Shown piece after piece: positions 5,342-12,675 of a DNA stretch of 12,675 nucleotides. The notes under the pieces are model-generated. The model saw only the letters and a program-made list of their open reading frames with translations. It did no database searches and was not told where the DNA came from. The DNA comes from Phosphoribacter sp964647395 (GTDB lineage Bacteria > Actinomycetota > Actinomycetes > Actinomycetales > Dermatophilaceae). The stretch's first letter is position 1. Each line of letters begins with the position of its first letter. The stretch covers positions 1-12,675 of the forward strand of contig CAZYHR010000098.1 in the NCBI GenBank assembly GCA_964647395.1, read 5' to 3'. The translations under genes were made by a program, and so were the position numbers.

Positions 5342-6897
5342 TGACCGTCGCGACGGCGCTGCCGGAGGCCGACCAGCGACAGCTGACCCGGCACGTCGTC
5401 GCCGGACCCACCGCGCAGCTCCGGCCGGTGGTCACCCCGATGACGGCGCAGGTGGTCGCCCAACTGCCGCTGTCCACCCCGGCTGATGTCGCCCGAGCCG
5501 TCGAGCACGCCCGGCAGGTGCAGCCGCACTGGGCGCGGCGCTCGGTGACCAGCCGCGCCGAGATCCTGGTCCGCTTCCACGACGCGGTGCTACGCGACCA
5601 GGTGGCCCTGCTCGACCTCATCCAACTCGAGTCGGGCAAGGCCCGGCTGCCCGCCTTCGAGGAGGTCGTCGACACCGCGGTGAGCTCGCTCTACTACGGT
5701 CGGCACGCCGCGGCATACCTGCGCTCGGCCCGGCTCCCGGGCATCTTCCCGCTGCTGACCCGGGCCGAGGTGATCCGCCACCCGGTCGGTGTCGTCGGGG
5801 TCGTCTCGCCGTGGAACTATCCGCTCTCGCTGCCGATCACCGACTCGCTGCCGGCCCTGGTGGCCGGCAACGCCGTTGTCCTGCGGCCCGATCCGCAGAC
5901 CACCCTGACCGCCCTGCACGCCGTCGGCCTGCTGCGCGAGGCCGGCCTGCCCGAGGGCGTGCTGCAGGTGGTCACCGGCGACGGGCCGACCGTCGGCCAG
6001 GCGGTCGTCGACCGGGCGGACTACGTCTGCTTCACCGGCTCGACGCGGACCGGGCGCGCCGTCGCCCGCGCCGCCGGGGAGCGGTTGATCGGCTCCTCGC
6101 TCGAGCTCGGCGGCAAGAACACCCTCTACGTGCGGGCCGACGCCGACCTCGGGCGCGCCGTCGAGGGGGCCACCCGGGCGTGCTTCTCGTCCGCGGGGCA
6201 ACTGTGCATGCACGCCGAACGGGTGGTCGTACACGACGCGGTGGCCGACGAGTTCCTGGCCCGGCTCGAGGCGGCGGTGCGGGCGATGCGGTTGGGCACC
6301 ACGCTCGAATACGGCTACGAGATGGGCTCGTTGCTCAACGAGACGCAGTTGGAGCGGACCCGGCAGCACGTCGCCGACGCGTTGCACCGAGGCGCCCGGT
6401 TGTTGGCCGGCGGACGAGCGCGGCCGGAGGTGGGGCCGTTCGTGCACGAGCCCACCCTGCTGACCGGGGTGACCGCTCAGATGGCCTGCCACGACGAGGA
6501 GACCTTCGGCCCGGTCGTCGCGGTCCATCGGGTGGCCGACGACGCCGCGGCGGTCGCCCGCGCCAACGACACGCCGTTCGGACTCAACGCGAGCATCTGG
6601 ACCAGGGACGTGCGGGCCGGCCGGGCCCTGGCCAGGCGGATCCGGGCCGGCACGGTCAACATCAACGAGGGGTATGCCGCCGCCTGGGGCAGCGTCGCGG
6701 CCCCCATGGGTGGACGGGGCCAGTCCGGCACCGGACGACGGCACGGCGCTGAGGGCATCCTCAGATACACCGAGAGCCAGAACGTCACCGCCCAGCACCT
6801 GCTCGGCTTCGGCCCGCCCTTCGGGTTGTCCGACCGGCAGTGGGCCGGCACGCTCACCGGCCTGTTCCGAGCGCTCAAGGCGACTCGGATCCGATGA
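5341..6897 (+). CDS. gabD2: NAD(P)+-dependent aldehyde dehydrogenase, succinate-semialdehyde dehydrogenase GabD2-like
   Basis: This is an aldehyde dehydrogenase of 518 residues, the same length as M. tuberculosis GabD2 as I recall it. It shares the GabD2 features VVGVVSPWNYPLSLPITDSL, SLELGGKNTLYV, ACFSSAGQLCMHAERV, MGSLLNETQLE and GTVNINEGYAAAWGSVAAPM. Catalytic residues are visible: Asn159 (SPWNYP), Glu255 (LELGG) and the nucleophile Cys289 (GQLCM); FTGSTRTG (231-238) is the cofactor-binding turn. The expected reaction is succinate semialdehyde to succinate, but the family is broad and another aldehyde substrate is possible. The ATG overlaps the guaB3 stop, and the gene's own stop overlaps the choD-like start by 4 nt, so it is translated in series with both. 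The neighbouring oxidase could supply its aldehyde. Substrate assignment is inferred; the family is certain. Confidence 0.93.
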   Translation: MTVATALPEADQRQLTRHVVAGPTAQLRPVVTPMTAQVVAQLPLSTPADVARAVEHARQVQPHWARRSVTSRAEILVRFHDAVLRDQVALLDLIQLESGKARLPAFEEVVDTAVSSLYYGRHAAAYLRSARLPGIFPLLTRAEVIRHPVGVVGVVSPWNYPLSLPITDSLPALVAGNAVVLRPDPQTTLTALHAVGLLREAGLPEGVLQVVTGDGPTVGQAVVDRADYVCFTGSTRTGRAVARAAGERLIGSSLELGGKNTLYVRADADLGRAVEGATRACFSSAGQLCMHAERVVVHDAVADEFLARLEAAVRAMRLGTTLEYGYEMGSLLNETQLERTRQHVADALHRGARLLAGGRARPEVGPFVHEPTLLTGVTAQMACHDEETFGPVVAVHRVADDAAAVARANDTPFGLNASIWTRDVRAGRALARRIRAGTVNINEGYAAAWGSVAAPMGGRGQSGTGRRHGAEGILRYTESQNVTAQHLLGFGPPFGLSDRQWAGTLTGLFRALKATRIR

Positions 6898-8573
6898 ACA
6901 ACCCTGCGGCACAGGGAGGCTGGGACCACGACGTCATCGTCGTCGGGTCCGGCTTCGGGGGAGCGGTGGCAGCGCTGCGGCTCGTGCAGAAGGGCTACTC
7001 GGTGCTCGTCTACGAGTCGGGTCGCCGCTTCGCCGACGCCGACTTCGCCCGGACCTCCTGGGACCTGCGGCGCTACCTGTGGGCGCCGCGGCTGCGCTGC
7101 TTCGGCGTGCAGCGGGTCCACCTGCTGCGCAACGTCATGATCCTGGCCGGGGCCGGCGTGGGCGGCGGCTCGCTCAACTACGGCAACACGCTCTACCTGC
7201 CACCGCGGCCGTTCTTCGAGGACCCGCAGTGGGCCGCGATCACCGACTGGCAGGACGAACTCGCCCCGCACTACGCGACGGCGAGCAGGATGCTCGGGGT
7301 CGTCGAGAACGAGTGCGACGGCGTCGCCGAGCGGGTCATGGCCCGGGCCGCCCTCGAGCTCGGCGTGCGGGACACGTTGCGGCGCACCCCGGTCGGCGTC
7401 TACTTCGGCGAGCCGGGGCGCACCGTGGCCGATCCGTACTTCGACGGCGAAGGGCCCGAGCGGACCGGCTGCACCGAGTGCGGCAACTGCATGGTCGGCT
7501 GCCGGGACGGGGCCAAGAACACTCTGGTCAAGAACTACCTCTGGCTGGCCGAGCGACGCGGCGCGCGCATCGAGCCGCTGCGCACGGTCGTCGGCATCGA
7601 GGCGCTGTCCACAAGCGGCACAACGGGTTTCGCGGTGACCACGGAGGCGACGGGCCGCTGGGTGCGGCGCGAGCGGCATACCGTGACGGCCGGTCAGGTG
7701 GTCCTCGCGGCGGGCACCTGGGGCACCCAGCGGCTGCTGCACGACCTGCGCCGCACCACCCTGCCGCGGCTCTCGCCGGCCCTGGGCCGGCTGACCCGGA
7801 CCAACTCCGAGGCGCTCGGCGGGGCGGTGGCCCTGCGGGTTCCGGACGCCGAACTCGCCCGGGGCATCGCGATCACCCGGTCGTTCCACGTCGACGACTC
7901 GACCCACGTCGAGAACTGCCGCTACGGCAAGGGCAGCAACCTCATGGGCCTGCTCGCCACCCTGCTGGTGCCCGACGAGGGTCGGGCGCCGCGGCCGGTG
8001 CGCTGGGCGGGGCAGGTGCTGCGGCACCCGGCCGGGGCCGCCCGCACGCTCTGGCCGCGCCGCTGGTCGGAGCGGACCATCATCGCGCTGGTCATGCAGT
8101 CGATCGACAACTCCCTTGTCGTGCAAGGCCGTCGGCGCATCCTCGGACGCGGGGTGCGGCTGACGTCCCGGCCGGGACACGGCCGGCCCAACCCGACCTG
8201 GTTCCCGCAGGCGAGTGCGGCGGCGCGGGAGCTGAGCCGGCAGCTGAGCGGCTGGACCGGCGTCGGCACGGTCGCGAGCGGCAACGTGTCGGCCGTCGTC
8301 GGGATGCCGCTGACCGCGCACTTCCTCGGCGGCTGCGTCATCGCCGACGCACCCAGCCGCGGTGTCGTCGACCCCTACCACCGGGTCTGGGGCTACCCGG
8401 GCCTGCACGTCGTCGACGGCTCGACGATCTCGGCCAACCTCGGGGTCAACCCGGCGCTGACCATCACCGCCCAGGCCGAGCGCGCCATGTCGATGTGGCC
8501 GCGCCTCGGGGCGACCGACGTGCGGCCCCCACAGGGCGCGGCCTACCGTCGGGTCAGCGGTCGCACCGGCTGA
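6894..8573 (+). CDS. choD: FAD-dependent GMC oxidoreductase, ChoD (cholesterol oxidase)-like
   Basis: This 559-residue flavoprotein has an N-terminal FAD-binding fold (VIVVGSGFGGAVAALRL, glycines 18, 20 and 23; acidic end ESGRR), the second FAD contact GAGVGGGSLNYGNT (86-99), and the C-terminal GMC segment TAHFLGG (His476) with ISANLGVNPALTI (Asn515/Asn519). It closely resembles M. tuberculosis ChoD, which occupies the same position in the guaB2-guaB3-choD order. True cholesterol oxidase activity of that group is disputed, so treat it as an alcohol or sterol oxidoreductase of unknown substrate. The motif GCTECGNCMVGCRDGAKNT (192-210) holds four cysteines spaced CxxCxxCxxxC (193, 196, 199, 203), like a [4Fe-4S] site. 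There is no signal peptide. The start is chosen at ATG 6894, overlapping the gabD2 stop (ATGA) and placing the FAD motif near the N-terminus; an upstream in-frame ATG at 6840 lies inside gabD2. Confidence 0.93.
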   Translation: MNNPAAQGGWDHDVIVVGSGFGGAVAALRLVQKGYSVLVYESGRRFADADFARTSWDLRRYLWAPRLRCFGVQRVHLLRNVMILAGAGVGGGSLNYGNTLYLPPRPFFEDPQWAAITDWQDELAPHYATASRMLGVVENECDGVAERVMARAALELGVRDTLRRTPVGVYFGEPGRTVADPYFDGEGPERTGCTECGNCMVGCRDGAKNTLVKNYLWLAERRGARIEPLRTVVGIEALSTSGTTGFAVTTEATGRWVRRERHTVTAGQVVLAAGTWGTQRLLHDLRRTTLPRLSPALGRLTRTNSEALGGAVALRVPDAELARGIAITRSFHVDDSTHVENCRYGKGSNLMGLLATLLVPDEGRAPRPVRWAGQVLRHPAGAARTLWPRRWSERTIIALVMQSIDNSLVVQGRRRILGRGVRLTSRPGHGRPNPTWFPQASAAARELSRQLSGWTGVGTVASGNVSAVVGMPLTAHFLGGCVIADAPSRGVVDPYHRVWGYPGLHVVDGSTISANLGVNPALTITAQAERAMSMWPRLGATDVRPPQGAAYRRVSGRTG

Positions 8574-8597
8574 TCGTCACGCCCCCCGCCGGACCGG

Positions 8598-9317
8598 TCA
8601 GCTGCTCGACGGCAGCTCCCGCCAGGCCGAGCGGATGTGCCGTTCGACGAGGTCCTCGGCCCGGTCGCTGTCGCCGGACTCGACGGCGGCCAGGATCGCC
8701 CGGTGATCGCGGTTGAGCGATACGACGAACCGCTCCCAGTCGCCGACCCGCCGGAAGGCCTCCAGCAGCGGCAGCCGCACGGCCTCGCGGATGCCGACCG
8801 TCATGTCGGCGACCAGGCGGTTGCCGGCGGCCTCGGCCAGCGCCACGTGGAAGGCCGTGTCGGCGTCGTTGTAGGTCTCCCGATCCACCCCCTCGGTCGT
8901 CATGGTCGCGACGGCCGCGCGCATCGCCCGCAGCTGCGCCTCGGCCGCGTGGGTCGCCGCCAACCGGGCACTGAGCCGCTCCAGGGCGATCCGTGCCTCG
9001 ATGACGTCGGGGTAGGGGAAGTGCGCGAGCGCGACGTGCAGCCGCAGCAGGCGCATCAGCGCGTGGGCCGGGACGGCCGAGATCGTCGTGCCGCCGGTGG
9101 CCCCAGCGCCGACCGCGGAGGTGACCACCCCCTGGGCCTGCAGGGTGCGCATCGCCTCGCGGACCGCGGCTCGGCTGACGTCGAGCTGCCGGGCCAACTC
9201 ACGCTCCGGCGGCAGCTGGTCGCCGACCCGCAGGGCCTCGTCGAGGATGCCCGTCTCGACCCAGTCGAGCACGACCTCGTAGGCCCGTCGACCCCCGCGG
9301 TCCTCGACCGTCGACAC
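8598..9317 (-). CDS. GntR-family (FadR/FCD subfamily) regulator, probable lactate operon repressor
   Basis: This is a 239-residue regulator with an N-terminal winged helix (GDQLPPERELARQLDVSRAA, 32-51, then VREAMRTLQAQGVV) and a C-terminal FCD domain. The FCD metal ligands are visible as Asp153, His157 (NDADTAFH), His205 (NRDHRAI) and His227 (VERHIRSAW). I chose GTG 9317 because GGGAGGA (9323-9329) lies 5 nt before it. A longer form starting at GTG 9335 would place that Shine-Dalgarno inside the coding region. The gene diverges from the permease-lutA-lutB operon, and a palindrome of the FCD-GntR type sits in that promoter, so it is most likely an LldR/LutR-like repressor relieved by lactate. 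A related ligand such as pyruvate or glycolate cannot be excluded. It converges with the choD-like gene over a 24-bp gap, with no clear terminator between them. Confidence 0.92.
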   Translation of the reverse strand: MSTVEDRGGRRAYEVVLDWVETGILDEALRVGDQLPPERELARQLDVSRAAVREAMRTLQAQGVVTSAVGAGATGGTTISAVPAHALMRLLRLHVALAHFPYPDVIEARIALERLSARLAATHAAEAQLRAMRAAVATMTTEGVDRETYNDADTAFHVALAEAAGNRLVADMTVGIREAVRLPLLEAFRRVGDWERFVVSLNRDHRAILAAVESGDSDRAEDLVERHIRSAWRELPSSS

Positions 9318-9373
9318 CGCAGTCCTCCCGTTCACAGGCCAACCCGTGTGCCGTCATCCCGGGCCAAAGACCC

Positions 9374-9403
9374 TTGACCCTATCAGCGGTGAGCGCATAG
9401 CCT
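9374..9403 (+). promoter_or_regulatory. Promoter of the lactate permease operon
   Basis: TTGACC (9374-9379) and TAGCCT (9398-9403) are separated by 18 nt, a good match to the primary-sigma consensus. Transcription would start near 9410, just upstream of the palindromic operator and about 80 nt before the permease ATG. On the opposite strand TAGGGT (9377-9382 complement) could be the -10 of the regulator gene, so the divergent promoters would overlap. Confidence 0.6.
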
Positions 9404-9414
9404 CCTCTCAACCT

Positions 9415-9429
9415 AATGGTCTGACCATT
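9415..9429. promoter_or_regulatory. Perfect 15-bp palindrome, probable GntR/LldR operator
   Basis: AATGGTC-T-GACCATT is a perfect inverted repeat of 7-bp arms around one base. It contains TGGTCTGACCA, the type of site bound by FCD-GntR regulators (LldR-like consensus TNGTNNNACNA, from memory). It lies just downstream of the predicted start point, where bound repressor would block transcription. Binding by the adjacent regulator is inferred. Confidence 0.75.
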
Positions 9430-9490
9430 CAGGAGACGGTCAGGCCCGCGGGTGACCCGACGCCACGACGGCCGATCCCAGGAGCGTCCC

Positions 9491-11275
9491 ATGAGCCCTC
9501 TCCCCGCCCTCTCGGCAACCACCGGCGCGCTCGTGCTGCCGGCCGACCCGTTCAAACCCGACCTCGCCCCGGTCGGTGGCAGCCTGCTCGCCTCGGCGCT
9601 CATCGCGCTGCTGCCGCTGGTGACGGTCTTCGTCACCCTCGGCTGGCTGCGCTGGAAGGCGCACTGGGCCGGCCTGACCGCCGTCGCGGTCTCGATCCTC
9701 GTCGCGGTGCTGTTCTACAAGATGCCGGTCAACCTCGCGGTGCTGGCCGGCACCGAGGGCGCGGTCTTCGGCCTGTTCCCGATCATGTGGATCGTCTACA
9801 CCGCGATCGTGCTCTACGAGGTCACCGTCGTGTCCGGCCGCTTCGAGGACCTGCGGGCCACCTTCCACCTGATCTCCGACGACCCCCGGGTGCAGGCGAT
9901 CATCATCGCCTTCTGCTTCGGCGGCCTGCTCGAGGCGCTGGCCGGCTTCGGGGCGCCGGTGGCGATCACCGGGGTCATGCTCATGGCGCTGGGCTTCTCG
10001 CCGCTGCGCGCCGCCGCGGTCGTGCTGCTGGCCAACACGGCGCCGGTGGCGTTCGGCGCCATCGGCACTCCGATCATCACCGCGGGCACCCTGACCGGCA
10101 TCCCCTACACGCAGATCGGTGCCTACGTGGGGCACCAGACCCCGGTCATCGCGCTCTGCGTGCCGATGCTGCTCGTCCTCATGGCCGACGGTCGACGCGG
10201 GGTGCGCCAGACCTGGCCGGTCGCGCTCGTGGTCGGCATCGCCTTCGCCGTCGCTCAGTGGATCGCCGCGACGTATGTCTCGGTCGAACTGACCGACATC
10301 ATCGCCTCGCTGGTCGGCCTGGCCGCCGCCGTCGTCTTCATGCGGTTCTGGCAGCCGGTCGGCAAGGAGGACGCGCACCGGGCCCTCGCGCAGGAGCGCG
10401 AGCGCGACCTGGCGCTGGTCGGCGGGGGCGCCGGTCAGCCGGCCCAGGCCGCCGCCGGCAGCGTCGCCGACCAGTACGCGGTCGACGAGCACGACCTCGA
10501 GTCGCGAGCCCGGGCCCTGACCGGTGGCCGGATCTTCATGGCCCTGTTCCCCTACCTGCTGGTCATCGTCGTGTTCTCGGTCGCCAAGCTGGTCGGGCCG
10601 GTCAAGACCTGGCTGGCCTCGACCGACGTCAAGATCCCGTGGCCGGGACTGGACGGCAACGTGCTCACCGTCGCGGGCACCAAGAACACCTCGACCGTCT
10701 ACACCCTGCCGTGGCTGTCCGGTCCCGGCACCAGCCTGCTCATCTGCTCGATCGTCACCGCCCTGGTCTACGGCGTCGCGATGAGCCGGTGGGCCCGGGT
10801 CATGGCGGCCACGGCCTACAAGATGCGGTTCGCCTTCCTCACCGTCGCCTCGGTGCTCGCGCTGGCCTATGTCATGAACCTCTCCGGCCAGACCATCACG
10901 GTCGGCACCTGGATCGCCGGAGCCGGAGCCGCGTTCGCCTTCCTCTCGCCGATCCTGGGCTGGATCGGTACCGCGGTCACCGGCTCCGACACGAGCGCCA
11001 ACGCGCTGTTCGCGACCCTGCAACAGACCGCGGCCAAGGGCGCGGGCATCGACCCGACATTGCTGGTGGCCGCCAACACCTCCGGCGGGGTCGTCGGCAA
11101 GATGATCTCCCCGCAGAACCTCACCATCGCGGCGACCGCCGTCGGGCTGGTGGGTCGCGAGTCGGACATCTTCCGCAAGGTCGTGCTGTGGAGCGTCGGG
11201 CTCATTGTCGTCATGTGCCTGCTCGTCGGGCTGCAGTCGACGTCCGTGCTCTCCTGGATGCTGCCGAAGTTCTGA
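9491..11275 (+). CDS. lctP: L-lactate permease, LctP/LldP family
   Basis: This is a 594-residue polytopic membrane protein of the lactate permease family, which imports L-lactate (often also D-lactate or glycolate) with protons. Family signatures are GGLLEALAGFGAPVAI (144-159), LANTAPVAFGAIGTP (180-194), GWIGTAVTGSDTSANALF (490-507) and SGGVVGKMISPQNL (531-544). More than ten hydrophobic segments are apparent, split by a charged cytoplasmic-type loop at about 290-347 (GKEDAHRALAQERERDLA) that is longer and more Ala/Gly-rich than I expect for the family. The start ATG 9491 has AGGAG (9480-9484) 6 nt before it; an in-frame ATG at 9452 lacks such a site. It is the first gene of the operon and lies downstream of the palindromic operator. 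The lutA gene follows 18 bp later. Confidence 0.95.
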   Translation: MSPLPALSATTGALVLPADPFKPDLAPVGGSLLASALIALLPLVTVFVTLGWLRWKAHWAGLTAVAVSILVAVLFYKMPVNLAVLAGTEGAVFGLFPIMWIVYTAIVLYEVTVVSGRFEDLRATFHLISDDPRVQAIIIAFCFGGLLEALAGFGAPVAITGVMLMALGFSPLRAAAVVLLANTAPVAFGAIGTPIITAGTLTGIPYTQIGAYVGHQTPVIALCVPMLLVLMADGRRGVRQTWPVALVVGIAFAVAQWIAATYVSVELTDIIASLVGLAAAVVFMRFWQPVGKEDAHRALAQERERDLALVGGGAGQPAQAAAGSVADQYAVDEHDLESRARALTGGRIFMALFPYLLVIVVFSVAKLVGPVKTWLASTDVKIPWPGLDGNVLTVAGTKNTSTVYTLPWLSGPGTSLLICSIVTALVYGVAMSRWARVMAATAYKMRFAFLTVASVLALAYVMNLSGQTITVGTWIAGAGAAFAFLSPILGWIGTAVTGSDTSANALFATLQQTAAKGAGIDPTLLVAANTSGGVVGKMISPQNLTIAATAVGLVGRESDIFRKVVLWSVGLIVVMCLLVGLQSTSVLSWMLPKF

Positions 11276-11293
11276 CCGACGAGGACCCTGGAC

Positions 11294-12034
11294 ATGCGAG
11301 TCGCTCTCTTCGCCGCCTGCTACAACGACACGATGTGGCCGGACACCCCCATCGCGACCGTCAAGTTGCTCGAACGGCTCGGCTGCACAGTAGAATTCCC
11401 GCGCGAGCAGACCTGCTGCGGGCAGATGTTCACCAACACCGGGTATGCCGCGCAGGCCCGGCCGCTGGTGCGTCGCTTCGTCGAGGTCTTCGAGGACTAC
11501 GACGCGATCGTCGCGCCGACCGGGTCGTGCGTCGGCGCGATCCGGCACCAGCACCACGACCTGGCCGCCTCCGGTGACGACCCGGTGCTGGTCGAGCGGG
11601 TCGACGAACTCACCCCGCGGGTCTACGACCTGTCCGAGTTCGTCATCGACGTGCTCGGTCGGGTCGACGTCGGGGCCTACTTCCCGCACCGGGTGACCTA
11701 TCACCCGACCTGCCACTCCACCCGGGTGGCCAAGGTCGGCGACCGGCCGGTGCGGTTGCTGTCTGCGGTGCGTGGCATCACCCTGGTCGAGTTGCCCAAG
11801 GCCGAGGAGTGTTGCGGTTTCGGCGGCACCTTCTCGATGAAGAACGCCGACATCTCGATCTCGATGGCCGCCGACAAGGCGCGGCACGTGCGCGAGACCG
11901 GTGCCGAGGTGCTCGTCACCGGAGACAACATGTGCCTGATGAACATCGGCGGCGTACTGGGCCGCGAACGGTCGGGGGTGCGCACCCTGCACCTGGCCCA
12001 GGTGCTCGCCTCGACCGAGGAGGACCCGGCATGA
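11294..12034 (+). CDS. lutA: Lactate utilisation protein A, (Fe-S)-binding CCG-domain protein
   Basis: This 246-residue protein has two cysteine-rich CCG domains. The first holds C9, C41-C42-G (QTCCGQM) and PTGSC79; the second holds C140-H (HPTCHST), C173-C174-GFGG (EECCGFGGTF) and C214 (DNMC). This is the LutA/YkgE pattern, related to heterodisulfide reductase subunits and the glycolate oxidase GlcF. With LutB and LutC it forms the NAD-independent iron-sulfur L-lactate oxidation complex that turns lactate to pyruvate. The start at 11294 has GAGGA (11281-11285) 8 nt before it. The gene lies 18 bp behind the permease and its end overlaps lutB by 4 nt (ATGA), so the order permease-lutA-lutB supports the function. 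It is complete, with all expected cysteines present. Confidence 0.95.
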   Translation: MRVALFAACYNDTMWPDTPIATVKLLERLGCTVEFPREQTCCGQMFTNTGYAAQARPLVRRFVEVFEDYDAIVAPTGSCVGAIRHQHHDLAASGDDPVLVERVDELTPRVYDLSEFVIDVLGRVDVGAYFPHRVTYHPTCHSTRVAKVGDRPVRLLSAVRGITLVELPKAEECCGFGGTFSMKNADISISMAADKARHVRETGAEVLVTGDNMCLMNIGGVLGRERSGVRTLHLAQVLASTEEDPA

Positions 12035-12675
12035 CGCAGAACCCGACCCAGGTGACGACGCCGGCCTTCCTCGGCATGCCGAAGTTCCCCGAGGCCGCCC
12101 GGGCCGCGCTGGTCAACACCCAGCAGCGACGCAACCTGGCCCACGCGACCGGGGTGATCCGCGCCAAGCGGGCCCGGGTGGTGGCCGAGGTGCCGCGGTG
12201 GGAGGAACTGCGCCAGGCGGGGGAGCAGGCCAAGGTCGAGACGCTGACCCACCTGGCGGCATACCTCGAGCAACTCGAGCAGACCCTGACCCGCAACGGC
12301 GCCCAGGTGCACTGGGCCCGAGACGCCCAGGAGGCCAACCGGATCGTCGTGGACCTGGTGCGGGCCAAGGGCACCGACGAGGTCGTCAAGGTCAAGTCGA
12401 TGGCGACCCAGGAGATCGAGCTCAACGAGGCCCTCGAGGCGGCCGGCATCAACGCCTGGGAGACCGACCTGGCCGAGCTCATCGTCCAACTCGGCCACGA
12501 CCGGCCGAGCCACATCCTGGTCCCCGCGATCCATCGCAACCGGGCCGAGATCCGCGATATCTTCCGGCGCGAGATGGGCCGGGTCGGCCGGCCCGCGCCC
12601 GACGACCTCACCGACGAGCCACGCCGGCTGGCCGAGGCCGCCCGGCTGCACCTGCGGGAGAAGTTCCTGCGCGCC
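12031..12675 (+). CDS. lutB: Lactate utilisation protein B, iron-sulfur protein (N-terminal part, runs off window)
   Basis: The first 215 codons of LutB are present and the frame is still open at the window end. LutB is the large iron-sulfur subunit of the lactate oxidation complex. The visible part is the LUD domain: VVKVKSMATQEIELNEALEA (118-137), NAWETDLAELIVQLG (141-155), PSHILVPAIHRNRAEIRDIF (159-178). The ferredoxin-type cysteines and the C-terminal domain of the family would lie beyond the end. The ATG overlaps the lutA stop (ATGA) and has a strong GAGGAGGA Shine-Dalgarno (12017-12024) 6 nt upstream, inside the end of lutA. lutC would be expected next, outside the window. Confidence 0.95.
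   Translation, partial: MTQNPTQVTTPAFLGMPKFPEAARAALVNTQQRRNLAHATGVIRAKRARVVAEVPRWEELRQAGEQAKVETLTHLAAYLEQLEQTLTRNGAQVHWARDAQEANRIVVDLVRAKGTDEVVKVKSMATQEIELNEALEAAGINAWETDLAELIVQLGHDRPSHILVPAIHRNRAEIRDIFRREMGRVGRPAPDDLTDEPRRLAEAARLHLREKFLRA

Noticed and set aside
8574..8625. Possible bidirectional terminator between the choD-like gene and the regulator gene
   Set aside because: Only a 6-bp stem (8600-8617) within the end of the regulator gene; too weak to call in DNA this GC-rich.
6477..8716. Long open frames overlapping the choD-like gene (minus 6477-8408 and plus 6674-8716)
   Set aside because: Low-complexity Arg/Ala/Gly/Pro composition without motifs. The 6894-8573 frame encodes a complete GMC oxidoreductase.
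9318..9335. Longer start (GTG 9335) for the GntR regulator
   Set aside because: It would put the strong GGGAGGA Shine-Dalgarno inside the coding sequence; GTG 9317 has ideal spacing to it.
9440..11992. An 850-codon open frame on the minus strand opposite the permease and lutA
   Set aside because: It is a GC-driven shadow: His/Arg/Gly/Asp-rich with no domain, while the plus-strand proteins here have clear family motifs, start sites and operon structure.
1..12675. tRNA, rRNA, CRISPR, insertion sequences, phage attachment sites
   Set aside because: Looked for by eye on both strands and none seen; no repeat arrays beyond the short rsdA repeat, no transposase or integrase motifs.

Overview
This is high-GC (roughly 70% or more by eye), gene-dense actinobacterial chromosome. 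The gene order groEL, whiB (WhiB3/WhiD type), sigD, rsdA, guaB, guaB3, choD matches, from memory, the Mycobacterium tuberculosis block Rv3417c-Rv3409c. Here a gabD2-like aldehyde dehydrogenase gene lies between guaB3 and the choD-like gene, and the Rv3412 homologue is absent. The sequence is clearly not mycobacterial, and a Micrococcales-type actinobacterium (for example Intrasporangiaceae) is a reasonable guess, not a demonstrated one.

Layout. (1) 1-477: the 3' end of a GroEL gene with a His-rich tail, followed by a strong hairpin. (2) 619-909, minus strand: a WhiB-family Fe-S regulator. A 337-base divergent intergenic region separates it from (3) the sigD-rsdA pair (about 1247-2708), an ECF sigma factor and its membrane anti-sigma factor, translationally coupled. 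sigD carries an apparent one-base deletion near 1320. (4) 2731-4178 and 4220-5341: the IMP dehydrogenase gene guaB, broken by a 10-N assembly gap, and guaB3. Both start exactly 6 nt after a TANNNT hexamer, which suggests leaderless mRNAs. (5) gabD2 (5341-6897) and a choD-like GMC oxidoreductase (6894-8573) are chained to guaB3 by stop/start overlaps, so all three probably form one operon. (6) 8598-9317, minus strand: a GntR/FadR-type repressor divergent from (7) an L-lactate utilisation operon: lactate permease (9491-11275), lutA (11294-12034) and the start of lutB (12031 to the window end). A perfect 15-bp palindrome just downstream of a good promoter is the likely operator.

How the genes work together. 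The left part is a conserved regulatory and purine block: chaperonin, redox-sensing WhiB, SigD/RsdA and GMP synthesis. The gabD2-choD pair could oxidise an alcohol to an aldehyde and then to an acid. The right part is a self-contained lactate import and oxidation module with its own regulator.

I found no mobile element, CRISPR array, tRNA or rRNA, and no convincing wholly new system. The observations most worth following up are the two assembly-type defects in sigD and guaB, the paired leaderless starts, the lactate operator, the ferredoxin-like cysteine motif inside the GMC oxidoreductase, and the GuaB3 protein lacking the catalytic cysteine.
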